Shown here: positions 35,125 to 42,024 of the stretch, in pieces
Layout: the number at the start of each line of letters is the position of its first letter
How positions within the stretch are numbered: the stretch's first letter is position 1
Assembly (NCBI GenBank): GCA_020634035.1
Contig: JACKCM010000001.1
Location: 310,001-374,000, forward strand
Origin: Candidatus Obscuribacterales bacterium
GTDB lineage: Bacteria > Cyanobacteriota > Vampirovibrionia > Obscuribacterales > Obscuribacteraceae
Direction of reading: 5' to 3'
DNA length: 64,000 nt
Notes under the pieces: model-generated
What the model saw: only the letters and a program-made list of their open reading frames with translations
The model's database searches: none
What the model was told of the DNA's origin: nothing
Program-made: the position numbers and the translations under genes

Positions 35125-35580
35125 ATTTTATAACAGAACGCAATAGTGGTACTGATTTCGGTATCAAACTATAAGCATTGTTGGGCGAGCTACGCTAACT
35201 GACAAACGCTGACACCAAGCCTGTTCTTGACTTCCGGACTGGCACCCCCTTGACACCTTGCCTGTTTCCACGCAATTCATCTTCTATAGCCTTTAAAGAA
35301 CAGCCGGCTCAGACCTCAGCTAAAGAGAGCAGAAGAACTCCATACAAACTCTCTAAGATAGAACTTCTTGAATTGAGTCATTGTTGAGACTTAGATTTCT
35401 TTGGTCTTGAGTTTTATTTTTGTTCTTCCGGAAGTCATTTCTCCACACCAAAGCTATTCAGCAACAGCCAGGCATTTATCCATTCTCACCGACAGCAATG
35501 CTGTGGGTAGAAAACGACTGCCCTGGCGGAGAAACTTCTTGATACGCAAAAGCTATGACCAACTTATCGGAGATCTAGTT
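35125..35580. other. gene-free stretch before adk
   Basis: About 455 bp. It holds TTGACTTCC and TTGACACC at about 35234 and 35252 as possible -35 boxes, without a convincing -10. An open frame from 35401 is in phase with adk but has no ribosome-binding site and reads as non-coding. Confidence 0.4.
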
Positions 35581-36339
35581 ATGAACAATACTACCGTTCC
35601 CGATTTTACTTGGAAGGAAAAGCTCTGCGAAAGGCTCCTCGAGTTTGTCTGGAGATTTCGCAAACCGACTTTTCTGATTGTGATGGGTGGTCCTGGCGCA
35701 GGAAAAGGAACCCTCTCCTCCAGCCTCTCCCCGGCGCTCAATCTGGCCCACATCTCCACCGGCAACCTGCTTCGCAAAGAGGTCGCCAGGAAAACGGAGA
35801 TCGGAGCAAAAGTGGAAGAGGTGATGAAATCCGGCGGTTTCGCTGGAGATCGCATCACGCTCTATCTGCTCAAAAGAGAGCTCATCCGGTTGAAGAACTG
35901 GCGTGGCGCCATCCTAGACGGATACCCTCGCACCGATTTGCAGGCTCAGTTGCTTGAACAGATGCTCTTCGATTGGGGACTGGACCTGCCTCTGGTGGTT
36001 ATGATCGAAGTCAGCGAAGAAGACCTGATCGAAAGATTGGGTGGTCGCCTGACTTGCTCGAACACCAGCTGCGGTCATACCTACCATGTGAGCTTCCAGC
36101 CTCCCCGCGCGGAAGGAATTTGCGACTCCTGTGGCAGTGAACTTATCCGCAGACCGGACGACGAACCAGATTCCATTCGAAATCGGCTCAAAGAATACAC
36201 TTCGAAAACCGCTCCACTCGTGCGATTTTATCGAGACTACAACAGGCTCTTCGTGATCAAATCGACGAACAAGGGCGGAAAAGAAGATGTTTTGAAGCAA
36301 GTCCTCGAGTTGATGAAGCAACAGTCCGCTGAAGACTGA
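35581..36339 (+). CDS. adk: adenylate kinase with N-terminal extension
   Basis: 252 aa. P-loop GGPGAGKGT (36-44), NMP-binding HISTGNLLRKEV, DGYPRT at the core, the LID entry RLGGRLTCSN and DDEPDSIRNRL at its exit. The LID has a four-Cys zinc site (CSNTSC and CDSC). It interconverts ATP + AMP and 2 ADP. Thirty residues precede the first strand (FTWKEKLCERLLEFVWRF), not usual for Adk. CGGAG stands 9 bp before the ATG. It is far from the ribosomal operon where adk often lies, so it may be a second copy. Confidence 0.9.
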   Translation: MNNTTVPDFTWKEKLCERLLEFVWRFRKPTFLIVMGGPGAGKGTLSSSLSPALNLAHISTGNLLRKEVARKTEIGAKVEEVMKSGGFAGDRITLYLLKRELIRLKNWRGAILDGYPRTDLQAQLLEQMLFDWGLDLPLVVMIEVSEEDLIERLGGRLTCSNTSCGHTYHVSFQPPRAEGICDSCGSELIRRPDDEPDSIRNRLKEYTSKTAPLVRFYRDYNRLFVIKSTNKGGKEDVLKQVLELMKQQSAED

Positions 36340-36392
36340 GGCGACAGCACCGACTCTTTCAGGAGCTTGTTTAATGGAGAGGAAGAGGGGCG

Positions 36393-36430
36393 GAGAATCT
36401 TGAAGCAATTTGAGATTCTCTTCCCTTTTT
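36393..36430 (+). terminator. first terminator of adk
   Basis: GAGAATCT (36393-36400) and AGATTCTC (36413-36420), followed by TTCCCTTTTTCC. Confidence 0.8.
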
Positions 36431-36476
36431 CCTGCTTCAGTCTCTCAGTCGATTAAAAGTCTAGTCAATATTCTTC

Positions 36477-36526
36477 AACTGGTACGCAGGAACAGAAGCT
36501 GATTCAAAACCAGTTGTTTTTCTTCC
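36477..36526 (+). terminator. second terminator downstream of adk
   Basis: AACTGGT (36477-36483) and ACCAGTT (36509-36515), followed by GTTTTTCTTCC. Confidence 0.7.
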
Positions 36527-36532
36527 GTTTAT

Positions 36533-36547
36533 ACTATATTTTTTAGT
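36533..36547. repeat. terminator-associated AT palindrome, copy 9
   Basis: ACTATATTTTTTAGT, 7 bp past the second T-tract. Confidence 0.65.
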
Positions 36548-37068
36548 AATTTCCGGAAACTCTCGACAGATAGGGGCAAGCAAAGACTGCGCAAGTTGGC
36601 CAAAGAATCGGGTTTTCGTTTAATCTTGGTGAAAAGAGAAAGATTAAACGGTGCTTATCAGCTGCGCTAACCCCTTAACGGCAAAAAGACCTTGCCTGAT
36701 CTACGTAAAACTCCCATGGGCAGAGCACCCGGAACCAGACAAAACCCCCTGACAAAGCCACCGTTTAAATACCCCTAAATTACTTCAAAACCCAAATCAG
36801 TGAAGCTTTTGAAGAGATCAGCAACAAGTTTATAGCAGAGATTTACTGAATCATTAACCAGAACTTGCCCTTTATCTATTGGCTTCTCTAGGGTCGAATT
36901 ATCCAATAACGGATCTTTTCTCACCCAAGGAAATAAAACCCAGAGCAACAAACAAGACGCTCAGCACTAACTCAACCAGCCCCTTAAATACATTTTTGTG
37001 TATGAGAGAACACCGCATGTCTATTTGTCGGGCTTATTTTCGATCGAAATCTTACTAACAGCTACAAA
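36548..37068. other. gene-free stretch before the small-protein array
   Basis: No gene in 520 bp. A hairpin CGTTTAATCTT/AAGATTAAACG (36617-36627 / 36640-36650) is followed by GCGCTAACC (36664-36672), which on the minus strand repeats the GGTTAGCGC...TTTAATCT theme of other gaps. ATACA/TGTAT near 36988 is a minor hairpin. Confidence 0.4.
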
Positions 37069-37171
37069 ATCCTGAATCCGCACCATCCTGCGGAGGAGGC
37101 CGGGTCGCGGTCCTAACTTGAACCGTGGTCCGGTGCTGGTCGACTCTGGCAATGGGAGCCGGCTGGGGAAA
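37069..37171 (+). promoter_or_regulatory. repeated structured leader, copy 1
   Basis: 103 nt from ATCCTGAATCC to GGGGAAA. Three consecutive hairpins: P1 CCGCA/TGCGG; P2 a 14-bp stem (CCGGGTCGCGGTCC with GAACCGTGGTCCGG, loop TAACTT); P3 GACTC/GAGCC. This copy differs from the other four at single bases that weaken P2 and P3. It precedes small gene 37210. Confidence 0.75.
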
Positions 37172-37209
37172 TCCTTCCCAATTAACTCAACCGAACTGGA
37201 GAAATGAAC

Positions 37210-37593
37210 ATGACCACCAACATCACTGCCCATGCACAGAACGCCGCCCATCACCTGGACCTCTACCGGTTCCTCGATGCCGACGGCAACACCGACCAGG
37301 TCGAACGCGTCCTGGCTCGCTACGACGAAGGCGAAGGCGCCCGCTACGATGACTCGGAAACCCTCGAAACCAACGGGCTCGACCTGGAGATGCTCGGCAT
37401 CGCCATGACCCACGGTCTCGACATCCGCGGCTTCAGCGACATCATCGCCCGGGGCGAACACAGCATCGATGAGCTCAACGGCCTCGTCGAACACTTCATC
37501 GACGCCTCCGAGGAAGCCCTCGCTGAGCCCGATCCCGCTGTGCGCGCTTTCGCTCGCATCGAAGGCTGCGGTTTCGACCGCTTCGCCGCCTGA
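37210..37593 (+). CDS. small acidic protein, family A, copy 1
   Basis: 127 aa. The ATG at 37210 has GGAG 8 bp upstream; the ATG at 37204 is only 2 bp from it. Acidic and helical, with LYRFLDADGN, ARYDDSETLETNGLDLEMLGIAM, GLDIRGFSDII, IDELNGLVEHF and AVRAFARIEG. Same family as 37742, 39113 and 39732. No signal or cysteine-rich region. Function unknown. It is encoded in a tandem array behind a conserved leader, so regulation in common with its neighbours is likely. Confidence 0.8.
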   Translation: MTTNITAHAQNAAHHLDLYRFLDADGNTDQVERVLARYDEGEGARYDDSETLETNGLDLEMLGIAMTHGLDIRGFSDIIARGEHSIDELNGLVEHFIDASEEALAEPDPAVRAFARIEGCGFDRFAA

Positions 37594-37600
37594 TGCGTCA

Positions 37601-37703
37601 ATCCTGAATCCGCACCATCCTGCGGAGGAGGCCGGGTCGCGGTTCTAACTTGAACCGTGGTCCGGTGCTGGTCGGCTCTGGCAATGGGAGCCGGCTGGGG
37701 AAA
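37601..37703 (+). promoter_or_regulatory. repeated structured leader, copy 2
   Basis: 103 nt with intact P1 (CCGCA/TGCGG), P2 (CGGTTC/GAACCG core, extended to 14 pairs with wobbles) and P3 (GTCGGCTC/GAGCCGGC). Confidence 0.78.
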
Positions 37704-37741
37704 TTCTTCCCAATTAACTCAACCGAACTGGAGATATGAAC

Positions 37742-38125
37742 ATGACCACCAACATCACTGCCCATGCACAGAACGCCGCCCATCACCTGGACCTCTACCG
37801 GTTCCTCGATGCCGACGGCAACACCGACCAGGTCGAACGCGTCCTGGCTCGCTACGACGAAGGCGAAGGCGCCCGCTACGATGACTCGGAAACCCTCGAA
37901 ACCAACGGGCTCGACCTGGAGATGCTCGGCATCGCCATGACCCACGGTCTCGACATCCGCGGCTTCAGCGACATCATCGCCCGGGGCGAACACAGCATCG
38001 ATGAGCTCAACGGCCTCGTCGAACACTTCATCGACGCCTCCGAGGAAGCCCTCGCTGAGCCCGATCCCGCTGTGCGCGCTTTCGCTCGCATCGAAGGCTG
38101 CGGTTTCGACCGCTTCGCCGCCTGA
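37742..38125 (+). CDS. small acidic protein, family A, copy 2
   Basis: 127 aa, same protein as 37210-37593. The duplication is recent or kept uniform by gene conversion, because the coding DNA looks unchanged while the leader has drifted. SD GGAG 8 bp before the ATG. Function unknown. Confidence 0.8.
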   Translation: MTTNITAHAQNAAHHLDLYRFLDADGNTDQVERVLARYDEGEGARYDDSETLETNGLDLEMLGIAMTHGLDIRGFSDIIARGEHSIDELNGLVEHFIDASEEALAEPDPAVRAFARIEGCGFDRFAA

Positions 38126-38132
38126 TGCGTCA

Positions 38133-38234
38133 ATCCTGAATCCGCACCATCCTGCGGAGGAGGCCGGGTCGCGGTTCTAACTTGAACCGTGGTCCGGTGC
38201 TGGTCGGCTCTGGTATGGGAGCCGGCTGGGGAAA
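38133..38234 (+). promoter_or_regulatory. repeated structured leader, copy 3
   Basis: 102 nt; identical to copy 2 except for the P3 loop (TGGTATGG in place of TGGCAATGG). It stands before an unrelated gene (family B). Confidence 0.78.
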
Positions 38235-38293
38235 CCAAATCTGGCAACCCGGCGACAACAATCGCCAACTTAAACGTAAACGGAGCAAACACT

Positions 38294-38575
38294 ATGAGCA
38301 CCATCGAAAACACCACCGCACGCGAAATCGCTGACTTCGAAGCCCGGACCGGCTGGTCCTGGAGCGACGCCGTCGACGAGGCCGCCACCATCCAGCGCGA
38401 AAATCGCATCTTCGGCAACCGCAGCTCCGGCTTCGGCGGTCGCAAGAGCACTCGCGCCAACCGCAAGTCCTACGCCCAGCGCTTCTTCGAAGCCACCGGC
38501 TGGACCCTCGAGGCCGCCCGCGAGATGGCCTGGGACCTGCAGCGTGAGCGCCGCATCTTCGGACGCGTCGCCTGA
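38294..38575 (+). CDS. small basic protein, family B, copy 1
   Basis: 93 aa from the ATG at 38294 behind ACGGAGC; the frame is open further upstream through the leader but that part is the leader element. An internal repeat is plain: TGWSWSDAVDEAATIQRENRIFG and TGWTLEAAREMAWDLQRERRIFG, joined by a basic Ser/Gly/Arg linker (NRSSGFGGRKSTRANRK). Two helical repeats with a basic linker could bind nucleic acid (inference). No family recognised. Confidence 0.75.
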   Translation: MSTIENTTAREIADFEARTGWSWSDAVDEAATIQRENRIFGNRSSGFGGRKSTRANRKSYAQRFFEATGWTLEAAREMAWDLQRERRIFGRVA

Positions 38576-38580
38576 CGTCA

Positions 38581-38682
38581 ATCCTGAATCCGCACCATCC
38601 TGCGGAGGAGGCCGGGTCGCGGTTCTAACTTGAACCGTGGTCCGGTGCTGGTCGGCTCTGGTATGGGAGCCGGCTGGGGAAA
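38581..38682 (+). promoter_or_regulatory. repeated structured leader, copy 4
   Basis: 102 nt, same sequence as copy 3. Confidence 0.78.
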
Positions 38683-38741
38683 CCAAATCTGGCAACCCGG
38701 CGACAACAATCGCCAACTTAAACGTAAACGGAGCAAACACT

Positions 38742-39023
38742 ATGAGCACCATCGAAAACACCACCGCACGCGAAATCGCCGACTTCGAAGCCCGGACCGG
38801 CTGGTCCTGGAGCGACGCCGTCGACGAGGCCGCCACCATCCAGCGCGAAAATCGCATCTTCGGCAACCGCAGCTCCGGCTTCGGCGGTCGCAAGAGCACT
38901 CGCGCCAACCGCAAGTCCTACGCCCAGCGCTTCTTCGAAGCCACCGGCTGGACCCTCGAGGCCGCCCGCGAGATGGCCTGGGACCTGCAGCGTGAGCGTC
39001 GCATCTTCGGACGCGTCGCCTGA
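38742..39023 (+). CDS. small basic protein, family B, copy 2
   Basis: 93 aa, same protein sequence as 38294-38575, with only silent base changes seen. SD ACGGAGC, ATG at 38742. After its stop the DNA runs GTCAATCC as before the other leaders, but then departs into a different leader, which marks a recombination junction near 39032. Confidence 0.75.
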   Translation: MSTIENTTAREIADFEARTGWSWSDAVDEAATIQRENRIFGNRSSGFGGRKSTRANRKSYAQRFFEATGWTLEAAREMAWDLQRERRIFGRVA

Positions 39024-39030
39024 CGTCAAT

Positions 39031-39077
39031 CCATGGTCTTCGGACCACGGAAACTGGCAGCCGCACCATAATGGTGC
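39031..39077 (+). promoter_or_regulatory. alternative two-hairpin leader before gene 39113
   Basis: CCATGGTC-TTCG-GACCACGG (39031-39050, UUCG loop, one mismatch) and GCACC/GGTGC (39063-39067 / 39073-39077). It takes the place of the repeated leader. Confidence 0.55.
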
Positions 39078-39112
39078 AGCTGTACTTCAACTCTACTTGA
39101 GGTAACACTTCA

Positions 39113-39565
39113 ATGACGGACTTCACCAAAATCCTGTTGAGCAGCCACGCAGAGCATGACCTGACCCGCCGCCGCTTTCTCGGCGCCGACGGCAACCCGG
39201 TCGAACTCAGCTTCCCCATGGAGCAAACGGCAGCCCGCTACTGCGGCGCCGGAGAGCTCGAATCCCGTGGTCTCGACATGGTGAACCTCGGTATCGCCAT
39301 CGCCTTCGGATTCGACATCGACGGCTTCTGCGACAAGCTCGCCGCCGACGATGACGACATCGCAAGCCTGAACGGGATGGTCACCACCTTCGTCGAAGGT
39401 CTGGACGGTGTCGATGGCGACGCCGACCTCCCCGCCGCAGCGTTCGGGCGCCTCGTCTCGGACCGCGGCATGTTCCACATGAGCGGCAACCCGGGGGATC
39501 GTTATGCCAACGCCTTCTATCTCCCGGGCAAAGGCGAGATGGTCTTCGGCAACACCGAGGACTGA
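39113..39565 (+). CDS. small acidic protein, family A, divergent member
   Basis: 150 aa, SD GAGG before the ATG. It shares with family A the RRFLGADGN start, the AARYCGAGELESRGLDMVNLGIAI block, FDIDGFCDKL and DIASLNGMVTTFVEG. It differs by a longer C-terminus (GNPGDRYANAFYLPGKGEMVFGN). Function unknown. It is the only array member with another kind of leader. Confidence 0.75.
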   Translation: MTDFTKILLSSHAEHDLTRRRFLGADGNPVELSFPMEQTAARYCGAGELESRGLDMVNLGIAIAFGFDIDGFCDKLAADDDDIASLNGMVTTFVEGLDGVDGDADLPAAAFGRLVSDRGMFHMSGNPGDRYANAFYLPGKGEMVFGNTED

Positions 39566-39572
39566 TACCTCA

Positions 39573-39673
39573 ATCCTGAATCCGCACCATCCTGCGGAGG
39601 AGGCCGGGTCGCGGTTCTAACTTGAACCGTGGTCCGGTGCTGGTCGGCTCTGGTATGGGAGCCGGCTGGGGAA
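39573..39673 (+). promoter_or_regulatory. repeated structured leader, copy 5
   Basis: About 101 nt, same P1-P3 as copies 3 and 4, ending GGGGAACC. It precedes gene 39732, whose protein is only distantly related to the copy-1 protein. Confidence 0.78.
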
Positions 39674-39731
39674 CCATTTCGGCAACCCGGCGAGGAAACT
39701 CGTCGATTTACTAACGCAAAGGAAAACAAAC

Positions 39732-40211
39732 ATGAAAGACGCAATGCAAGCAATCAAGATGGTAGACGGCAACCTGGACGAAAGCCTCGGCTGGACTCCG
39801 AATGACGTCAAATCGACCATGGCGGCCACGGCTCTCGACGCCTACCGCTACACCGACGCAGCCGGAGAGCCCGACCGCACCGCAGCCGTTCTCGCCCTTC
39901 ACGGCGAAGACACCGGTGCGCGCTATCCCGACTCGCAAGAGCTGGAGAGCATGGGCGCCGACCTGGTCGTGCTGCTGGAAGCCGCCGTCGATGGTCTCGA
40001 CATGGACCTCTTCGGCAAAGCGGTCGAGCACGGACTGGGAGTCGCCGACTTCTGCGCCATGCTCGCCCAGAAGATCGACTCCATGGACGAGGTGAACGGC
40101 ATGCTCGAGCACTTCATCGAGTCCGGCGAAGACTCCAAGCTTCTCCCGGACCCGACCGTTCGCGCCTTCGTTCGCCTGCACGGAGAAGGCGGCTTCGCCA
40201 ACCACGGCTAA
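39732..40211 (+). CDS. small acidic protein, family A, long member
   Basis: 159 aa, SD AAAGGA. After a 30-residue N-terminal extension it aligns with the copy at 37210: AYRYTDAAGEPD, GARYPDSQELESMGADLVVLLEAAV, GLDMDLFGKAVEHG, MDEVNGMLEHFIESG and PTVRAFVRLHGEGGF. The protein identity is clearly lower than the leader identity. Last gene of the array, followed by a strong terminator. Function unknown. Confidence 0.78.
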   Translation: MKDAMQAIKMVDGNLDESLGWTPNDVKSTMAATALDAYRYTDAAGEPDRTAAVLALHGEDTGARYPDSQELESMGADLVVLLEAAVDGLDMDLFGKAVEHGLGVADFCAMLAQKIDSMDEVNGMLEHFIESGEDSKLLPDPTVRAFVRLHGEGGFANHG

Positions 40212-40237
40212 TCGGCAATCGGTCGATACACCAGGAC

Positions 40238-40275
40238 AAAAGGAGGCCGCTTCGGCGGTTTCCTTTTGTTTTTCT
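40238..40275 (+). terminator. terminator of the small-protein array
   Basis: AAAAGGAGGCCGC (40238-40250) pairs with GCGGTTTCCTTTT (40255-40267) with two wobbles, UUCG loop, followed by GTTTTTCTG. Confidence 0.92.
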
Positions 40276-40284
40276 GTTCATTTT

Positions 40285-40299
40285 ACTATTTTATATAGC
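40285..40299. repeat. terminator-associated AT palindrome, copy 10
   Basis: ACTATTTTATATAGC, nearly the same as copy 3, with TTTT before it; about 10 bp past the T-tract. Confidence 0.75.
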
Positions 40300-40329
40300 A
40301 GATCACAAAAAACGAATCGGAGAGTTATA

Positions 40330-40419
40330 ATGCAAATGGCGGATTTCAGCCAACTTCCCAAACGGCTTACAGCCGACAGAGCCAAAACCCTCGATGCCAG
40401 ACCACCAGATTGTAATTAA
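40330..40419 (+). CDS. possible 29-aa upstream ORF overlapping gene 40394
   Basis: ATG at 40330 has a good SD (CGGAGAG, 5-6 bp upstream). It encodes MQMADFSQLPKRLTADRAKT and nine more residues, stopping at TAA 40417-40419, 26 bp inside the next gene in another frame. The main gene at 40394 has no SD of its own, so this ORF may deliver ribosomes to it. It could also be chance. Confidence 0.4.
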   Translation: MQMADFSQLPKRLTADRAKTLDARPPDCN

Positions 40420-41650
40420 ACTAAGCAAAGATAGATTCGACGAAGCTCAGCGTAGAGCCAGGGATGCCGGCTTCCGCTCAGCCACAAGCTATATCAGAGA
40501 GAGAGTAGAGTCTTTGATCGACAATCCCGAAGAGCTCAAAAGCGCTCTGGAAGAAGCTCGCTTGATAGTCGACCAGGAACTGCTCGATCAAATCAGACAG
40601 GTCGATGACGATCTGATGAGAATGCAGCAAGAGCTTCAAGTCTTCATCAGCGAGACCGAAGAACTCCACGAAGAATTTCCGCTTGAGACGCTAGATTCCT
40701 TTGAAATCAAAGAAAACTTCGGATCGATACCAGAACTTCCAGAGTTTACCGACTCTACTGGCGCCACCATGGAAGAGCCGAAAACCTCTAGAAAAAAGAG
40801 CACTGACGACACCACCAGCGACACTAAAAACAGCACTAAATTCCGACCCGACGTAACCACCTCTCACGCCATTACCATCGATACCGGATCCGCCACCATA
40901 TCTAGAAGCGAGTCGACCCCTCTGGACGAACAAGAGAAAAATATCTGGCGCACTCCAACCCAGAGCTTTTCTCCGGAAATCCCCGAAGAAGAGGAGATCC
41001 AACCATCGGCAGAAGAATCACCGAAGGTGGAGATTGAAGAGCCTCAGCAACCGCAAATCGAAGAGGTCTTGTCTGCCGTCGACGAAGCTCACGATGAGCT
41101 GGAAGAGATGGCCGACAGGGCATTCTCGATTTCACCACGCCTGGGAGAAATTGAGGAGGTTAAGGGCGTTATGGCCATTGCAGAAGATGACCCTCTGGCA
41201 GACCTTCTCGATGAGAACCTGGTTGAAGTAATGAAATCCGGTGAGACTGTAAAACTGGAATCCAGAATCATTGAACAACAGGTCTCAAAAGAGACAGAAG
41301 AACCAGAAGATGTTGTGCAGGAAAGTACAGCCATACCCGAAGAAGACAACAGAGAAGAAGAAGAATCGCCCGCTTCAGAGCAGGATAGCAGCCCGGAGTT
41401 AGAGCAAGATTCGGCTCAAGAAGAAGCTGAAGAAGAAGACATTGAAGAGGCTATTGATGAAAGCTCAGAAGAGGACGAGCCGGAAGAAGCCGAAAATAAC
41501 GAGACTGATGAAAATCGTCCCTCGGACATGATTCTCTTAAACGGCTCCGAAGAAGACGACGAATTAGACGAAGATGACCAGGATGAACCGGAAGATGACG
41601 TTCAAAAACACGATCTGAGTAGCGGACCTCCTCCAAAACGCAAAAAGTGA
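40394..41650 (+). CDS. acidic, largely disordered protein with RHH-like N-terminus
   Basis: 418 aa. The first about 45 residues (HQIVIKLSKDRFDEAQRRARDAGFRSATSYIRERVESLI) have the strand-helix-helix look of ribbon-helix-helix DNA-binding domains. A helical, coiled-coil-like stretch follows to about residue 100. The remaining 300 residues are very rich in Glu, Asp, Ser and Pro, ending in a short basic tail (PPPKRKK). A DNA-binding head with a long acidic tail suggests a regulator or a nucleoid/partition-type protein (inference). No SD at the ATG. Confidence 0.7.
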   Translation: MPDHQIVIKLSKDRFDEAQRRARDAGFRSATSYIRERVESLIDNPEELKSALEEARLIVDQELLDQIRQVDDDLMRMQQELQVFISETEELHEEFPLETLDSFEIKENFGSIPELPEFTDSTGATMEEPKTSRKKSTDDTTSDTKNSTKFRPDVTTSHAITIDTGSATISRSESTPLDEQEKNIWRTPTQSFSPEIPEEEEIQPSAEESPKVEIEEPQQPQIEEVLSAVDEAHDELEEMADRAFSISPRLGEIEEVKGVMAIAEDDPLADLLDENLVEVMKSGETVKLESRIIEQQVSKETEEPEDVVQESTAIPEEDNREEEESPASEQDSSPELEQDSAQEEAEEEDIEEAIDESSEEDEPEEAENNETDENRPSDMILLNGSEEDDELDEDDQDEPEDDVQKHDLSSGPPPKRKK

Positions 41651-41702
41651 AAGTGGTCTTTTCAGGCGCCTCGATGACGATGAAACTGGACTTACTTGTG
41701 GT

Positions 41703-41717
41703 ATTAGTGTATATAGG
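41703..41717. repeat. terminator-associated AT palindrome, copy 11 (weak)
   Basis: ATTAGTGTATATAGG, 52 bp after the stop of gene 40394; no clear terminator hairpin here. It could instead be a -10 region for gene 41755. Confidence 0.35.
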
Positions 41718-41754
41718 GAACTAGTCTTCCCGCCCAGCACGATGGACTGCGCCC

Positions 41755-42024
41755 ATGACGGACAAAGAAAGCCCCGACAACCAGAGCGGCAACGAGCAAA
41801 ACCTGGACTGGGACTCCCAGAGACTTATCAACCATCCGAAAGGCATGGAACAAGCCATGGCAGAAAATATTTCCAAAATGGAAGAGCAAACCAGGGCTAT
41901 TATCGAAAGCGGCAGCATCGAAGAGATAGAGGCAGCCCTGGAGAGAAACCTCCAGGAACTGGCCGCCCTTCAAAAACACATGGAAAAGCTCACTAACCGT
42001 GACTTATCCCAGATTCAGCCTTAG
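41755..42024 (+). CDS. small coiled-coil protein, unknown
   Basis: 89 aa, acidic. After a polar 20-residue start the rest is a long helix with heptad character (MAENISKMEEQTRAIIESGS, then a helix ending KHMEKLTNRDL). The SD is weak. Its last 4 bp overlap the end of the convergent R3H ATPase gene. No family recognised. Confidence 0.55.
   Translation: MTDKESPDNQSGNEQNLDWDSQRLINHPKGMEQAMAENISKMEEQTRAIIESGSIEEIEAALERNLQELAALQKHMEKLTNRDLSQIQP

Larger units (their letters stand above)
37069..38132 (+). repeat. tandem duplication A (two 532-bp units)
   Basis: Units 37069-37600 and 37601-38132, each leader plus gene. The coding parts look identical; the leaders and the base next to the start differ at about four positions. 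Confidence 0.9.
38133..39028 (+). repeat. tandem duplication B (two 448-bp units)
   Basis: Units 38133-38580 and 38581-39028. They differ at a few silent positions (GCT/GCC, CGC/CGT). Confidence 0.9.

Noticed and set aside
35401..35580. 60-residue extension of adenylate kinase
   Set aside because: No SD; the ATG at 35581 has CGGAG and the extension does not resemble coding sequence.
37114..37207. Leader peptide frame beginning TTG in the repeated leader and ending at the family A start
   Set aside because: No SD at useful distance, and the frame is not kept in copies 3-5.
38189..38293. N-terminal extension of family B genes through the leader (starting MVRCWSA)
   Set aside because: The extension is the repeated RNA leader; a one-base indel between copies breaks the frame and the true ATG has its own SD.
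41703..41717. Palindrome copy 11 as certain member of the motif family
   Set aside because: Two arm mismatches and no terminator before it; it may be a promoter element of gene 41755, so it is listed only at low confidence.
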